A stretch of DNA of 64,000 nucleotides from CAYZJD01 sp964483455. GTDB taxonomy: Bacteria; Acidobacteriota; Terriglobia; Bryobacterales; Bryobacteraceae. The notes beneath the pieces were generated by a model, which did not search any database, was not told the origin of the DNA, and saw only the letters and a list, made by a program, of their open reading frames with translations. The stretch is from contig CAZACK010000010.1 in the NCBI GenBank assembly GCA_964483455.1, positions 1 to 64,000 on the forward strand. Direction: 5' to 3'. Made by a program: the position numbers and the translations under genes. This document shows positions 1 through 7,810 of the stretch, piece by piece. Numbering within the stretch: the stretch's first letter is position 1; every line of letters begins with the position of its first letter.

Positions 1-1
1 C

Positions 2-763
2 TACGTCGATGACGACGGAACCATTTACGGGTGGTACCATCATGAGCCGGCCGGGCTTTGTCCCGGCAACACGCTCACGGCGCCCAAGATCGGCGCGCTG
101 CGCTCCAATAACAACGGTGGTGGCTACGACGACCTGGGGGTGGCCCTGGAAGCGCCCGGTCCGATCGACTGCAACACGAAGAATGGCTACTTTGCCGGCG
201 GCAATGGAGATTTCTCGGTGATCCTGGATCGGGAGCGAAACTACTTCTACTTTCTGATCTCGACCTACCACGACCAGGTCGCTGAGCAGGGCGTGGCCGT
301 GGCCAGGATGGCGTTCGCGGACCGGAACAATCCTGTCGGGAAGGTTTGGAAGCACCACCAAGGAGATTGGCGGGAGCCGGGATTGGGCGGCCACGTGACT
401 CCGATCTTTCCCGCCAAGGTGGACTGGAAACGGAAGGACGCGGACAGTTTCTGGGGCCCGTCGGTGCACTGGAACACTTATCTCGAGAAGTGGGTGATGC
501 TATTGAACCGGACCTGTTGTTCCGAGGGCTGGCCACAGGAGGGCATCTATGTGAGCTTCAACTCGGACCTGGCCAACCCGTCTGGCTGGACACGGCCGGT
601 AAAGATCCTCGAAGGGGCGAAGAAAGGCTTCTACGGCCCGGGCTGGTATCCTCAGGTCTTGGGGATCGACAAGAGCGCCGGGGAAACCGACAAGCTGGCA
701 GGCAAGGTGGCGAGGTTCTATCTGGCGGGACGATCGGAGTGGGAGATCGTGTTTGACAAGTAG
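2..763 (+). CDS. Beta-propeller hydrolase-like protein, 3' part
   Basis: The reading frame is already open at the window edge, so the start lies outside; about 253 codons are visible, ending at TAG 761-763. Seen: many short Gly/Trp/Tyr-rich strands (YVDDDGTIYGWYHHEP, then GGYDDLG, then FSVILDRERNYFYFLISTY) with Asp pairs, like five-bladed propellers of glycosidase-type or DUF4185-type proteins. No catalytic triad can be assigned with confidence. Its stop overlaps the alternative TTG start of the transporter that follows, so the two may be co-transcribed. The function is unknown; a carbohydrate-related secreted protein is an inference from fold resemblance only. Confidence 0.55.
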   Translation, partial: YVDDDGTIYGWYHHEPAGLCPGNTLTAPKIGALRSNNNGGGYDDLGVALEAPGPIDCNTKNGYFAGGNGDFSVILDRERNYFYFLISTYHDQVAEQGVAVARMAFADRNNPVGKVWKHHQGDWREPGLGGHVTPIFPAKVDWKRKDADSFWGPSVHWNTYLEKWVMLLNRTCCSEGWPQEGIYVSFNSDLANPSGWTRPVKILEGAKKGFYGPGWYPQVLGIDKSAGETDKLAGKVARFYLAGRSEWEIVFDK

Positions 764-770
764 CCGGCGG

Positions 771-1184
771 ATGCCCGTCTGGCTGCTATACAGCCTGCTG
801 GCCATCGTCTTTTGGGGCGCCTGGGGAGTGCAATCGAAGCTCTTCCTGGCTCACGGCAACGTCTATACCGCCCAGGTGCTGGCGACAGCGGGCCTGGCGT
901 TCCCGGCCGTGCTGGCGCTGTGCTCGCGGAAGCGATTCGCGGGCACCGACAAGCGTCGCGGCATGCTCTTCGCCATCCTCACCGGCGTGCTCGGCGGGGT
1001 GGGGAACATCACTTTTTACATGGCGCTGGTGCGGGGCAAGGCGTCGATTGTCGTGCCCCTCACTTCCCTTTCGCCGCTTGCGACCGTCGCGCTGGCGCTC
1101 GTTGTCCTACGGGAGCGAATCAATGGCAGGCAGTGGGCCGGCATCGCGCTGGCGATGGTTGCCATCTACCTGCTGAGTGTCTGA
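771..1184 (+). CDS. Half-size EamA/DMT-family transporter subunit
   Basis: A 137-residue membrane protein with about five hydrophobic segments (near residues 3-22, 30-48, 63-86, 92-114 and 119-136). This is one EamA repeat, half of the ten-helix drug/metabolite transporter fold. The motif GKASIVVPLTSLSPL is typical of EamA helix 4. ATG 771 is taken as start; an in-frame TTG at 753 would overlap the previous stop. The next gene is a second half-size EamA protein with the same motif, so the two probably assemble as a heterodimer. The substrate cannot be told from sequence. Confidence 0.85.
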   Translation: MPVWLLYSLLAIVFWGAWGVQSKLFLAHGNVYTAQVLATAGLAFPAVLALCSRKRFAGTDKRRGMLFAILTGVLGGVGNITFYMALVRGKASIVVPLTSLSPLATVALALVVLRERINGRQWAGIALAMVAIYLLSV

Positions 1185-1188
1185 TCGA

Positions 1189-1605
1189 ATGACGCACTGG
1201 CTGCTGCTCACGTTTGTCACGCTGGTCTTTTGGGGCATCACCGGGCTGACCCAGAAGCTCAGCACCAACCACATCTCGGCCCAGTTCTCGTTTCTGGGCT
1301 TCGCGCTCGCGTTTCTTCCGGTGGCGGCGATCATCCTGGCGGGATTCCCGTTGGACTTGGGACTGGGGGGCGGGATTCTCGCGCTGGGGGTCCTCGGCGG
1401 GGTGCTGAACGGGCTTGGCACGCTCTGTAGCTTCGCAGCCTTCGAGGCCGGCGGCAAGGCATCGATTGTCGTGCCGATCCTGTACCTCTACCCGCTGGTC
1501 ACGGTGCTGGCGGCTCGGGTGTTCTTGCACGAGCAAGTAGCAGCGCACCAGTGGGCGGGCATTGTGCTGGCGCCAGCGGCGGCGTGGCTGCTGTCGAGCG
1601 AGTAG
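1189..1605 (+). CDS. Half-size EamA/DMT-family transporter subunit (partner)
   Basis: Second five-helix EamA half, 138 residues from ATG 1189. A GTG at 1177 in the same frame would make it overlap the previous gene by 8 bases. It carries GGKASIVVPILYLYPL, the same signature as its upstream neighbour, plus VFWGITGLTQKL near the N-terminus matching VFWGAWGVQSKL of the partner. Close spacing, shared direction and mutual similarity suggest a duplicated half-transporter pair that works as a heterodimer. Whether it exports metabolites or imports them is unknown. Confidence 0.85.
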   Translation: MTHWLLLTFVTLVFWGITGLTQKLSTNHISAQFSFLGFALAFLPVAAIILAGFPLDLGLGGGILALGVLGGVLNGLGTLCSFAAFEAGGKASIVVPILYLYPLVTVLAARVFLHEQVAAHQWAGIVLAPAAAWLLSSE

Positions 1606-1629
1606 GGACGCGAAAGGCCGCGCCGCGGC

Positions 1630-1917
1630 CTAGGCGGATTTGGTGTCGTCGCTCGCGGGCGGTTCCGGCTCGACCGCTCGCTCAATCACTATGGTGAATC
1701 GGGAGACGAGGGCGGCGAGCGCTCCGAGCGCGGCCAGCAACGGAGTGGCCACCGCGCCCACGGCGGCGACGCTGACCGGTACTTCCAGAAACGTGTTGCC
1801 CTTCTCGTCCCGGATGATGATCCGCCGGACGTTGGCCTCATGAATGAGGTGCTGGATCTTCTCGACGAGATCCTTGGCCTGTATCTTCAGTTCTTCAAAG
1901 CCTCGTTCGAAGTCCAT
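1630..1917 (-). CDS. DUF4342 domain protein
   Basis: A 95-residue protein starting at the ATG whose complement is at 1915-1917; a longer upstream extension in the same frame has no family support. It has an amphipathic helix (KAQDLVEKI-like, residues 9-28), then VRRIIIRDEKGNTFLEVPV, then a hydrophobic helix (about 49-72), as in the DUF4342 family, whose function is not known. It converges with the EamA pair: the stops are 25 bases apart. The tail is acidic and proline-rich. It is probably membrane-associated. Confidence 0.75.
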   Translation of the reverse strand: MDFERGFEELKIQAKDLVEKIQHLIHEANVRRIIIRDEKGNTFLEVPVSVAAVGAVATPLLAALGALAALVSRFTIVIERAVEPEPPASDDTKSA

Positions 1918-1963
1918 CGCGCTATCCCTCAACTGAGATACGAAGGCGGGCGGAGTGAAGTTC

Positions 1964-3064
1964 CTACGCAACGATCTTCGGGAAATACAGCCACAGGTGG
2001 CGGAAATCGTCGTTTTCGCCGAAAACGATCTCGCCGTCCCGTCCGGTGACGGCGTCTCCGAACACATAGCCGTAGCGGCGGCGTTCGATGACCGAAACGG
2101 CAACCCCGAGGTCCGCCACCTGGCGGCGGCGCGGATCGTAGCAGAACATCTTTGCCAGTTCCTCCCCACAGAAGCCGAACAGCCGGCCGTCGAGAGTGGC
2201 TGCCATGGGTCCGACGGGCGCGACCGGCGTCTTGCCGAGCGGCGCGCGGAAGCCGCCGTCCTCGCCGAAGGAGAACAGATGTCCGCCGCCGTCGGCTGTG
2301 TAGAGCAATCCGCGTGTGTCTCTGGCCCAGAAGAGAGGCGCCTTGTCCCAGACTCCCTGGGGCAACCTCACGGCCTTCCGTTCCAGGGATCTCCGGCGGG
2401 GGTCGAAGCGCCAGAGATGCGCCGGCCCGTCCAGCCCGAAGACTCCGCCGCCGGAGCCCAAGCCGAGCCGGCCCGCCCCGGCGACCTCGGCGACAACCTG
2501 GACCTTGGAGGTTTCCATGTCCAGGGTAAAGAGATGGCGGGTGGTTGTGCCGATCAGAACCTCGCGAGACGAATCCGGGACGGCGTGGAGAACCAGCTCA
2601 CCGGGGACGGGATGTCCCAAGTCCTCGAACGGGGGCCGCTCGAAGCCCCACTCCTGGATCAAGTCAAAGGGCAGGGGCTGAAGGGGGCCGGCCAGGATCC
2701 GGCCGCCGCCCGGACCGTTGACGCAGGCAAACACCTTCTTGTGGCCGCAGCAGACTGCGGCGCAATGCGTCGCGCCTTCGACGGCCTTCAGGTCGAACAC
2801 CATGCCGGTGACGCCGTGGAACATGCCGGCGAAGATGTGCGCCCTCTTGCCGCCGCAGCCGCCATAAACCACGCCGTTCGGCGTGACGTCGAGGGCGGTG
2901 ATGTGGGACTCGTCCGGCGTGATGGGGATGCTCGCGCCCGGGAAGCAGGTCGGGAAGGCCACCATGGTTCCTTCCTTCATGAACGTCCCGTGCACGACCT
3001 CGTCGACCATGGCCCGGACCTCCGGCGAGTCGTAGTCGAACTGGACTTTCTTCTTCTGGCTCAT
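1964..3064 (-). CDS. Beta-propeller protein of unknown function
   Basis: A 366-residue protein with repeated strand motifs such as HITALDVTPNGVVYGG, REVLIGTTTRHLFTLDM, RGLLYTADGGGHLFSFG and DGRLFGFCGEELAKMFCYD, consistent with a six- or seven-bladed propeller. No signal peptide: it starts MSQKKKVQFDYDSPE. The previous gene on this strand, a Tat-exported propeller protein, ends 9 bases before this start, so the two form an operon. No catalytic motif is recognised. A scaffold or ligand-binding role is possible but not shown. Confidence 0.65.
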   Translation of the reverse strand: MSQKKKVQFDYDSPEVRAMVDEVVHGTFMKEGTMVAFPTCFPGASIPITPDESHITALDVTPNGVVYGGCGGKRAHIFAGMFHGVTGMVFDLKAVEGATHCAAVCCGHKKVFACVNGPGGGRILAGPLQPLPFDLIQEWGFERPPFEDLGHPVPGELVLHAVPDSSREVLIGTTTRHLFTLDMETSKVQVVAEVAGAGRLGLGSGGGVFGLDGPAHLWRFDPRRRSLERKAVRLPQGVWDKAPLFWARDTRGLLYTADGGGHLFSFGEDGGFRAPLGKTPVAPVGPMAATLDGRLFGFCGEELAKMFCYDPRRRQVADLGVAVSVIERRRYGYVFGDAVTGRDGEIVFGENDDFRHLWLYFPKIVA

Positions 3065-3073
3065 GGCAGGCTC

Positions 3074-4414
3074 CTATCCCCACATCCGGATCGGCAGGTG
3101 GGCGTTCTTGCGTTTCCGTTCCGGCGGCATCTCGACCTTGAAAATGCCCGACGGCCGCGAGCCCACGTGCCCGAAGAAGAGATCGCCGTTATGATCGACG
3201 GCGCCGCGCGAGACGTACTGCGCGAAGTTCTTCGGGTGCTCCAGTCGGGCGACTTCTTCGCGCTTCAGGGTTGACGTGTTGAGGCGCCACACCACGCCTT
3301 CGCGCTCCTTGTGATCGGGCGGCATGGGATTGTAGACGCGGTCGCGCCAGCGCGAGGCGACGAAGTAGAGCTGCCCGTCGCCGGCGAAGGTGAGGCCGCC
3401 GCAGTGGTCGACAAACGTGTCCTTCGAGACAGTCGGGTCGCGCCGCTGGGTGGCGGGCCCGAGATCTTCCACCTTGGGCCAGTCGCCCTCGTTCGGCCAG
3501 ATCCGCATCAGCCACGGGTTGGCGATCCAGGTGACCGCGTAGACGCACTCTCCGCGAGGGTCGGCGGCGACGTCGTAGAACACGCTGTGCCAGCCGGTCT
3601 GGAATTCGGGATTGTGCGGCAGGACGAACGGGGAATGCTCCAGCCGGTCCCTGGCCGGGTCGTAGCGCACCAGGTGGCCGTAATCGCTTGTAGTCCAGAC
3701 GCGGTGCTTCTTGTCGAGGAAGAGCGTCTGGGCGTTGATCGATCCGATGCGGCCCACGTCCCGGCGGGTGCGTTTTTTCAGGTCGTACATGATGAAGTGA
3801 TCGCGGGGGTAGGTGAGGGCGTAGAGCAGCGCCCGCTCCTCGTCGTGCAGCAGACACCGGCAGCCTTCCTTGGGGGCCAGCGTGTCCCACCACTTGACCT
3901 CGTCGGCCTTTGTGTCGAAGGCGAGGAGCGCGCTGCCGCGGAAGCAACGTTCCCGGTCGTGCCAGGAGCGCCACGGCGAGTAGACCGGCTGGTCGATGGG
4001 CGGGCCGGACAGGTGGGTGGCCATGTAGAGGATGCCGTCATGCATGGACGGCACAAAGCTGTAGTGGATCTTGCACTGGGTGGCCCGGCCGGAGTCGGCG
4101 GGGTCGTCCACCTTCTCGTCCAAGGAGAACAGGTAGTCGAGCGCGTCCTTATGCTCGTTGTAGCGGACGACTTTGACCACGCCGCCGGGCACGCCTTCGG
4201 CGCAGGCGGCGGCATAGATCCGGCCGTCGGGACCGACGGAGAGCGACCAGCAGGTGTCCGATTCCGGATGGGCGGTGAATTCGTACCACTTAGACTTGTA
4301 CAAGGCGGTTGCCTTCTGTTCGCCGGCTGGGCCCGCGCCCGATCCGAGCGCCAACCCGGCGGACAGCAAACCGCCGCCCCGTACGAAATCGCGTCTGCCA
4401 AGTTTTGTGGGCAT
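3074..4414 (-). CDS. Tat-exported beta-propeller protein
   Basis: 446 residues from the ATG at 4414; a start 12 codons upstream is less likely because the twin-arginine signal begins right after MPTKLG. The signal is RRDFVRGG followed by a hydrophobic stretch (about 13-30), so the protein is exported folded. The body has propeller-like repeats (SVGPDGRIYAAACAEG, LTFAGDGQLYFVASRWRDR, HNGDLFFGHVGSRPSG). It is first in a two-gene operon with the cytoplasmic-looking propeller downstream. No enzyme signature is recognised; Tat export would allow a cofactor or metal-containing fold. Confidence 0.7.
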   Translation of the reverse strand: MPTKLGRRDFVRGGGLLSAGLALGSGAGPAGEQKATALYKSKWYEFTAHPESDTCWSLSVGPDGRIYAAACAEGVPGGVVKVVRYNEHKDALDYLFSLDEKVDDPADSGRATQCKIHYSFVPSMHDGILYMATHLSGPPIDQPVYSPWRSWHDRERCFRGSALLAFDTKADEVKWWDTLAPKEGCRCLLHDEERALLYALTYPRDHFIMYDLKKRTRRDVGRIGSINAQTLFLDKKHRVWTTSDYGHLVRYDPARDRLEHSPFVLPHNPEFQTGWHSVFYDVAADPRGECVYAVTWIANPWLMRIWPNEGDWPKVEDLGPATQRRDPTVSKDTFVDHCGGLTFAGDGQLYFVASRWRDRVYNPMPPDHKEREGVVWRLNTSTLKREEVARLEHPKNFAQYVSRGAVDHNGDLFFGHVGSRPSGIFKVEMPPERKRKNAHLPIRMWG

Positions 4415-4515
4415 GCCTGATTCTCTCGACCGAGATCGAAAGTACCACATTCAGCCCCGGTTGTCTGGTGATAGCGCGGGGTAGCGGCGCGGCCAGTGCG
4501 CGTGCGCGTGTGGAC

Positions 4516-4902
4516 CTAAGCGGCCTGCGGGACGAACAGCCGCTCAGTCTCCGCCTGAAGCAGGACCCACAGGCCATAAACGCCGAGTGCTGTGCCGAAC
4601 GGAAAGTTCAACAGCTCGAGAGCCGAGATCACGATCATGAGGATGCGAGCCCAGGGCTGGTACTTCAGCAGCCCGACGCCGCCGATGATGCCCGGCACCG
4701 ACAACACCAGCAGCAGGACACAAACGAAGCCGCCGATGAGGGTGAGGATCGGAGCGGCGATTTCTGCATCCGGCGAGTGGCCGAACGCGGCCACGATGCT
4801 GCCGATGCCCCCGAGCAAGGCCAGGCAGAACAGGCCGGCGAGAGCGCCGAGCGCGCCGAAGACAATGTGCAGGATGGCTACGATCCGAACGTGATCGCGC
4901 AT
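4516..4902 (-). CDS. Small four-helix membrane protein
   Basis: 128 residues, mostly hydrophobic, with about four membrane segments (near 5-24, 26-40, 50-75 and 84-118). No family is recognised with certainty. The start is supported by a strong AAGGAG ribosome site eight bases upstream. A palindrome with six-base arms GTGGTA/TACCAC lies just upstream at 4922-4936. Its neighbours are a coiled-coil protein upstream and a Tat-exported propeller protein downstream, with no obvious functional link. Confidence 0.6.
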   Translation of the reverse strand: MRDHVRIVAILHIVFGALGALAGLFCLALLGGIGSIVAAFGHSPDAEIAAPILTLIGGFVCVLLLVLSVPGIIGGVGLLKYQPWARILMIVISALELLNFPFGTALGVYGLWVLLQAETERLFVPQAA

Positions 4903-4921
4903 GAGGGGGTCTCCTTATCCA

Positions 4922-4936
4922 GTGGTACGATACCAC
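4922..4936. promoter_or_regulatory. Palindrome upstream of the small membrane protein
   Basis: GTGGTA (4922-4927) and TACCAC (4931-4936) are perfect inverted arms around CGA. The element sits about 20 bases upstream of the start at 4902, next to the ribosome site. It may be an operator or a small mRNA hairpin; a chance occurrence is possible. Confidence 0.3.
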
Positions 4937-4997
4937 CTTGCGCAATGTTCCCGGGGCGGTGGGAACCTGCCGGTGGAGCGCGCTCATCGGCGAGCGT

Positions 4998-5273
4998 TCA
5001 CTGGAGGGACTCGTGGGCCTTCGGGCCGGTGACGTGCCGGAAGACGATCCGGCCCAATTCGCGCATCTCCTGGCTCAGTTCCTGCAACTGGCGCTGGATG
5101 ATCACGGAGTTCTTGCCGATCTCATCCACCCTGTCTTGCAGACAGATCTGATTGTCCGCAAGACGCTGCGAGGTGCTGGCCAGACTGCGGATCGCCTCCT
5201 CGATCTGGGCGATCCGGGCGTCTTGCTGCGTTGCGCTTTGCTGCATGAACTCTTTGAATTGCTCGAAATCCAT
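4998..5273 (-). CDS. Small coiled-coil protein
   Basis: 91 residues, Gln/Glu-rich, with heptad-like spacing from about residue 15 to 80 (ARIAQIEEAIRSL, then VDEIGKNSVIIQRQLQELS). It has no membrane segment or signal peptide and resembles short, uncharacterised cytoplasmic coiled-coil proteins. An AAGGTG ribosome site precedes the ATG at 5273. It is transcribed divergently from the DUF302 gene that begins 91 bases away. Function unknown. Confidence 0.55.
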   Translation of the reverse strand: MDFEQFKEFMQQSATQQDARIAQIEEAIRSLASTSQRLADNQICLQDRVDEIGKNSVIIQRQLQELSQEMRELGRIVFRHVTGPKAHESLQ

Positions 5274-5364
5274 GCACCTTCATTGTCCGCCAGGGCGAGC
5301 CCGTCCGCACCGGCTCGGCTGGGCCACTGTCACCACCAGGTCTTGTCTTGCATCATTGTCGGCA

Positions 5365-5745
5365 ATGATCTTCGAAGTCACCTCCAACAAGACGCTTGCC
5401 GAAATCGGGCAGAGCCTCGAACAGGCCGCCGCCCGGCACAAGTTCGGCGTCATCCACGTCCACAACCTGAAAGAGACGATGCAGAAAAAAGGCGTCGACT
5501 TCGCGGGAGAATGCATGATCTACGAAGTCTGCAACCCGCACCAGGCCAAGAAGGCGCTCGAGGCCAACGGCGCGATCTCGGCGGCGCTTCCCTGCCGGAT
5601 TTCCGTGTATCGCTCCGGCGACGCCTACAAGCTCGCCACCATCCGCCCAACGGAAATGATGCGGATGTTCGACAGTCCCGACCTGGCGCCGGTGGCCGAG
5701 GAAGTCGAGCGGGGCGTCATGGCGATGATGACGGAAGCGGCCTGA
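5365..5745 (+). CDS. DUF302 family protein
   Basis: 126 residues from ATG 5365. It matches the DUF302 pattern: N-terminal KTLAEIGQSLEQAAARHKFGVIHVHNLKE broken into helix and strand, then ECMIYEVCNPHQAKKALEAN, then LPCRISVYRSGDAYKLATIRP. DUF302 proteins are small alpha/beta proteins of unknown role, often near redox or metal genes. Its last 29 bases overlap the 3' end of the convergent CcmH-like gene. A second DUF302 protein is encoded at 23857-24396 in this window. Confidence 0.8.
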   Translation: MIFEVTSNKTLAEIGQSLEQAAARHKFGVIHVHNLKETMQKKGVDFAGECMIYEVCNPHQAKKALEANGAISAALPCRISVYRSGDAYKLATIRPTEMMRMFDSPDLAPVAEEVERGVMAMMTEAA

Positions 5746-6112
5746 GCAGCTTCCGGATCACGACGATCGTCAGCGCCAGGCCGAGCGCCAGCGCGGCGAG
5801 CGGCACCACGTGGGTCCACCACCAGCGGGCGCCTTCCGGCTCGATCAGGATGCGCATGCCGTAGCGCTGCTTGTAGATAGCCAGGATCTCCTCGTCCGTC
5901 TTCCCCGCCGCCACGAATGCGGCGATCTCGGCTTTCATCTTCAGAGCGATCTCGCTGCGGTGAGTAGACACGGGCTCGGACCAGCAGCAGGGGGCGATCA
6001 GTTTCCGCTCGAGGTTCTGGGCCTGCTCCTGCTGGCGCGGACTCAGATCAGCCCCCGCGGCCCAGAACGACAGGCTCATCAACCAGGCGATATTGCGGAG
6101 CTGTGTATCCAC
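5717..6112 (-). CDS. CcmH/NrfF-like cytochrome c maturation protein, orphan
   Basis: 131 residues. An N-terminal hydrophobic stretch (about 9-21) is followed by LERKLIAPCCWSEPVSTHRS, the position of the CcmH redox site, then a three-helix segment (KMKAEIAAFVAAGKTDEEILAIYKQRYG split over residues 57-85) and a C-terminal membrane anchor (about 103-124). Family members reduce apocytochrome c thiols before heme attachment and usually have LRCxxC; here the cysteines are adjacent (Cys42-Cys43). No other ccm genes are in the window. The gene overlaps DUF302 tail to tail. Confidence 0.75.
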   Translation of the reverse strand: MDTQLRNIAWLMSLSFWAAGADLSPRQQEQAQNLERKLIAPCCWSEPVSTHRSEIALKMKAEIAAFVAAGKTDEEILAIYKQRYGMRILIEPEGARWWWTHVVPLAALALGLALTIVVIRKLLRPLPSSSP

Positions 6113-6170
6113 ACTTCCATGGTACGCACACCTGGGCTAGACTGGGGCAGAACGCGAACTGGGGCAAGCC

Positions 6171-6605
6171 ATGAAATGGATCACACGAGAGCGCGTGAAG
6201 GTGGACCGCGTCGCCTGCCAGTGGCTGATCCGAAAGTTCGTCGACCCGGAGGCTGAGTTCGTCTTCCTGCCGCAGGACACGGACTGGACGAGGGTAACCG
6301 ACGGCATCGCCTACGACGTGCCGGGCTGTGAGTTACGCCATCACGGGGAGGATGTTTCATTCAACTCCATCCTCAAGAAGTACAGGCTCCGCGACCCGGC
6401 CCTGGAACTGCTCGGCGAGATTGTGCGGGCGGCTGATTCGCGGCCATCCGATCCGCATCCGGCGGGCGAAGGTCTGCGCTGGATCGCCCACGGCTTCAGC
6501 GCGCTCGGACTGAGCGATCGCGAAATCCTGGAGCGCGAGTTCATCGTCTACGACGCGCTGTACGCGGAGTGCCGGCGCCGCGTTGAATCCGGCACAGAAG
6601 GCTGA
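6171..6605 (+). CDS. Chromate resistance protein ChrB-like (C-terminal domain type)
   Basis: 144 residues. It matches the C-terminal ChrB domain: KVDRVACQWLIRKFVDPEAEF, FLPQDTDW, then CELRHHGEDVSFNSILKKY and a helical tail. ChrB proteins are chromate-sensing regulators or reductase-like accessory proteins of chromate efflux operons; short stand-alone versions of this domain are common and their role is less clear. It is translationally coupled to an MFS transporter (stop and start share a base, TGATG) rather than to ChrA, so chromate as the substrate is only an inference. Confidence 0.8.
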   Translation: MKWITRERVKVDRVACQWLIRKFVDPEAEFVFLPQDTDWTRVTDGIAYDVPGCELRHHGEDVSFNSILKKYRLRDPALELLGEIVRAADSRPSDPHPAGEGLRWIAHGFSALGLSDREILEREFIVYDALYAECRRRVESGTEG

Positions 6606-7810
6606 TGTCCGCCGTCTCAACCCTGGCGGACTTCCTGGGGCTCCGGCGCAATGTCGTCCTGCTGCTGGCCGCCGTCATCCTGACCGGCGCGGGCGAGGAG
6701 ATGTGGATGCGCTTCCTGCCGAAGCATCTGGAAGCGCTGGGCGCGTCCGCCGCGATCATCGGTCTGTTCGACGCGCTCAAGACGCTCCTCGGGGCGATCT
6801 ACGCGTGGCCCGGAGGCGTGCTGGTGGATCGCTGGGGCCATCGCCGGGCGTTCGTCGCGTTCACGGTTCTGTCCATGGCAGGATACGCGGTGCTGGCGGC
6901 GGTCCCTCATTCGGCGGCGGTGATCGGCGGGGCGTTCCTCTACCTCGCCTGGAGCAACCTGTCGCTGCCGGGGACGTTCTCGCTGGTCGGGTCCAGCCTG
7001 CCGCCGGCCAAGCACGCCATGGGAATCGGCGTGCAGTCGCTGGTGAAGCGGGTCCCGATTGTGGTCGGACCGGTGGCCGGCGGGATTTTGCTCGATCGGC
7101 TCGGTGTGGTTTCCGGCGTGCGGGCCGGCGCCGCAATCAGCATCGGGCTGGGCGCGCTGGCCGCCGCGTTGCAGTGCCGGATCGTCGAAGATCGGTCGCC
7201 GGCGGCGGAGGGCGCCCGGTTCACCTTGTCGGTCAAGGAATTCAGCCCGCCTCTCAAACGCCTGCTCGTCAGCGATATTCTGGTCCGCTTCTGCGAGCGC
7301 ATCCCCTACGCCTGGGTGGTGATCTACGCGATGGACCACGTGGGAGCGAGCGCGGCCCAGGTCGGCGTGTTGATTGCCGTGGAGATGCTGGTGGCGATGG
7401 CAACCTTCATCCCGGTGGCGCGCCTGGCGGACAAGTATGGCAAGGAACCCTTCGTCATCGCCACGTTCGTGTTCTTTACGCTCTTCCCGCTGGCGCTGGC
7501 CGCGGCGGACTCATACCCCATGCTGCTGGTGGCTTTCGCAGTCCGTGGTCTGAAGGAGTTCGGCGAGCCGGCCCGGAAGGCGCTGATTATCGAGTACGCG
7601 CCGGCCGCTTCGCGCGGCAGGACCATCGGGACGTACTATCTGCTGCGCGATACCATTGTGACCGCCGGCTCGTTCCTGGGAGCGGCGCTGTGGACCGTGG
7701 GCGCGGGGACGAACTTTGGGGCCGCCGCGCTGCTTGGCGTGGCGGGCACAGTGTTCTACGCGGCAAGTCTGCGCCGCCGGAGGAGCCAGCCGGCGGCGAG
7801 GGCCGAATAG
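6605..7810 (+). CDS. MFS transporter coupled to ChrB-like protein
   Basis: 401 residues with about twelve hydrophobic segments. The MFS A-motif-like loop between helices 2 and 3 reads GGVLVDRWGHRRAF, and a related DKYGKEP loop occurs in the second half. The ATG overlaps the ChrB-like stop by one base, a strong sign of coupled translation and a shared task, plausibly efflux of an oxyanion or drug. The last 55 bases overlap the 3' end of the convergent glycosyltransferase gene. Confidence 0.85.
   Translation: MSAVSTLADFLGLRRNVVLLLAAVILTGAGEEMWMRFLPKHLEALGASAAIIGLFDALKTLLGAIYAWPGGVLVDRWGHRRAFVAFTVLSMAGYAVLAAVPHSAAVIGGAFLYLAWSNLSLPGTFSLVGSSLPPAKHAMGIGVQSLVKRVPIVVGPVAGGILLDRLGVVSGVRAGAAISIGLGALAAALQCRIVEDRSPAAEGARFTLSVKEFSPPLKRLLVSDILVRFCERIPYAWVVIYAMDHVGASAAQVGVLIAVEMLVAMATFIPVARLADKYGKEPFVIATFVFFTLFPLALAAADSYPMLLVAFAVRGLKEFGEPARKALIIEYAPAASRGRTIGTYYLLRDTIVTAGSFLGAALWTVGAGTNFGAAALLGVAGTVFYAASLRRRRSQPAARAE

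Noticed and set aside
1955..3274. A 439-codon plus-strand frame across the propeller genes
   Set aside because: It spans the junction of two minus-strand genes that have proper starts, spacing and fold-like repeats; its own product is compositionally biased.
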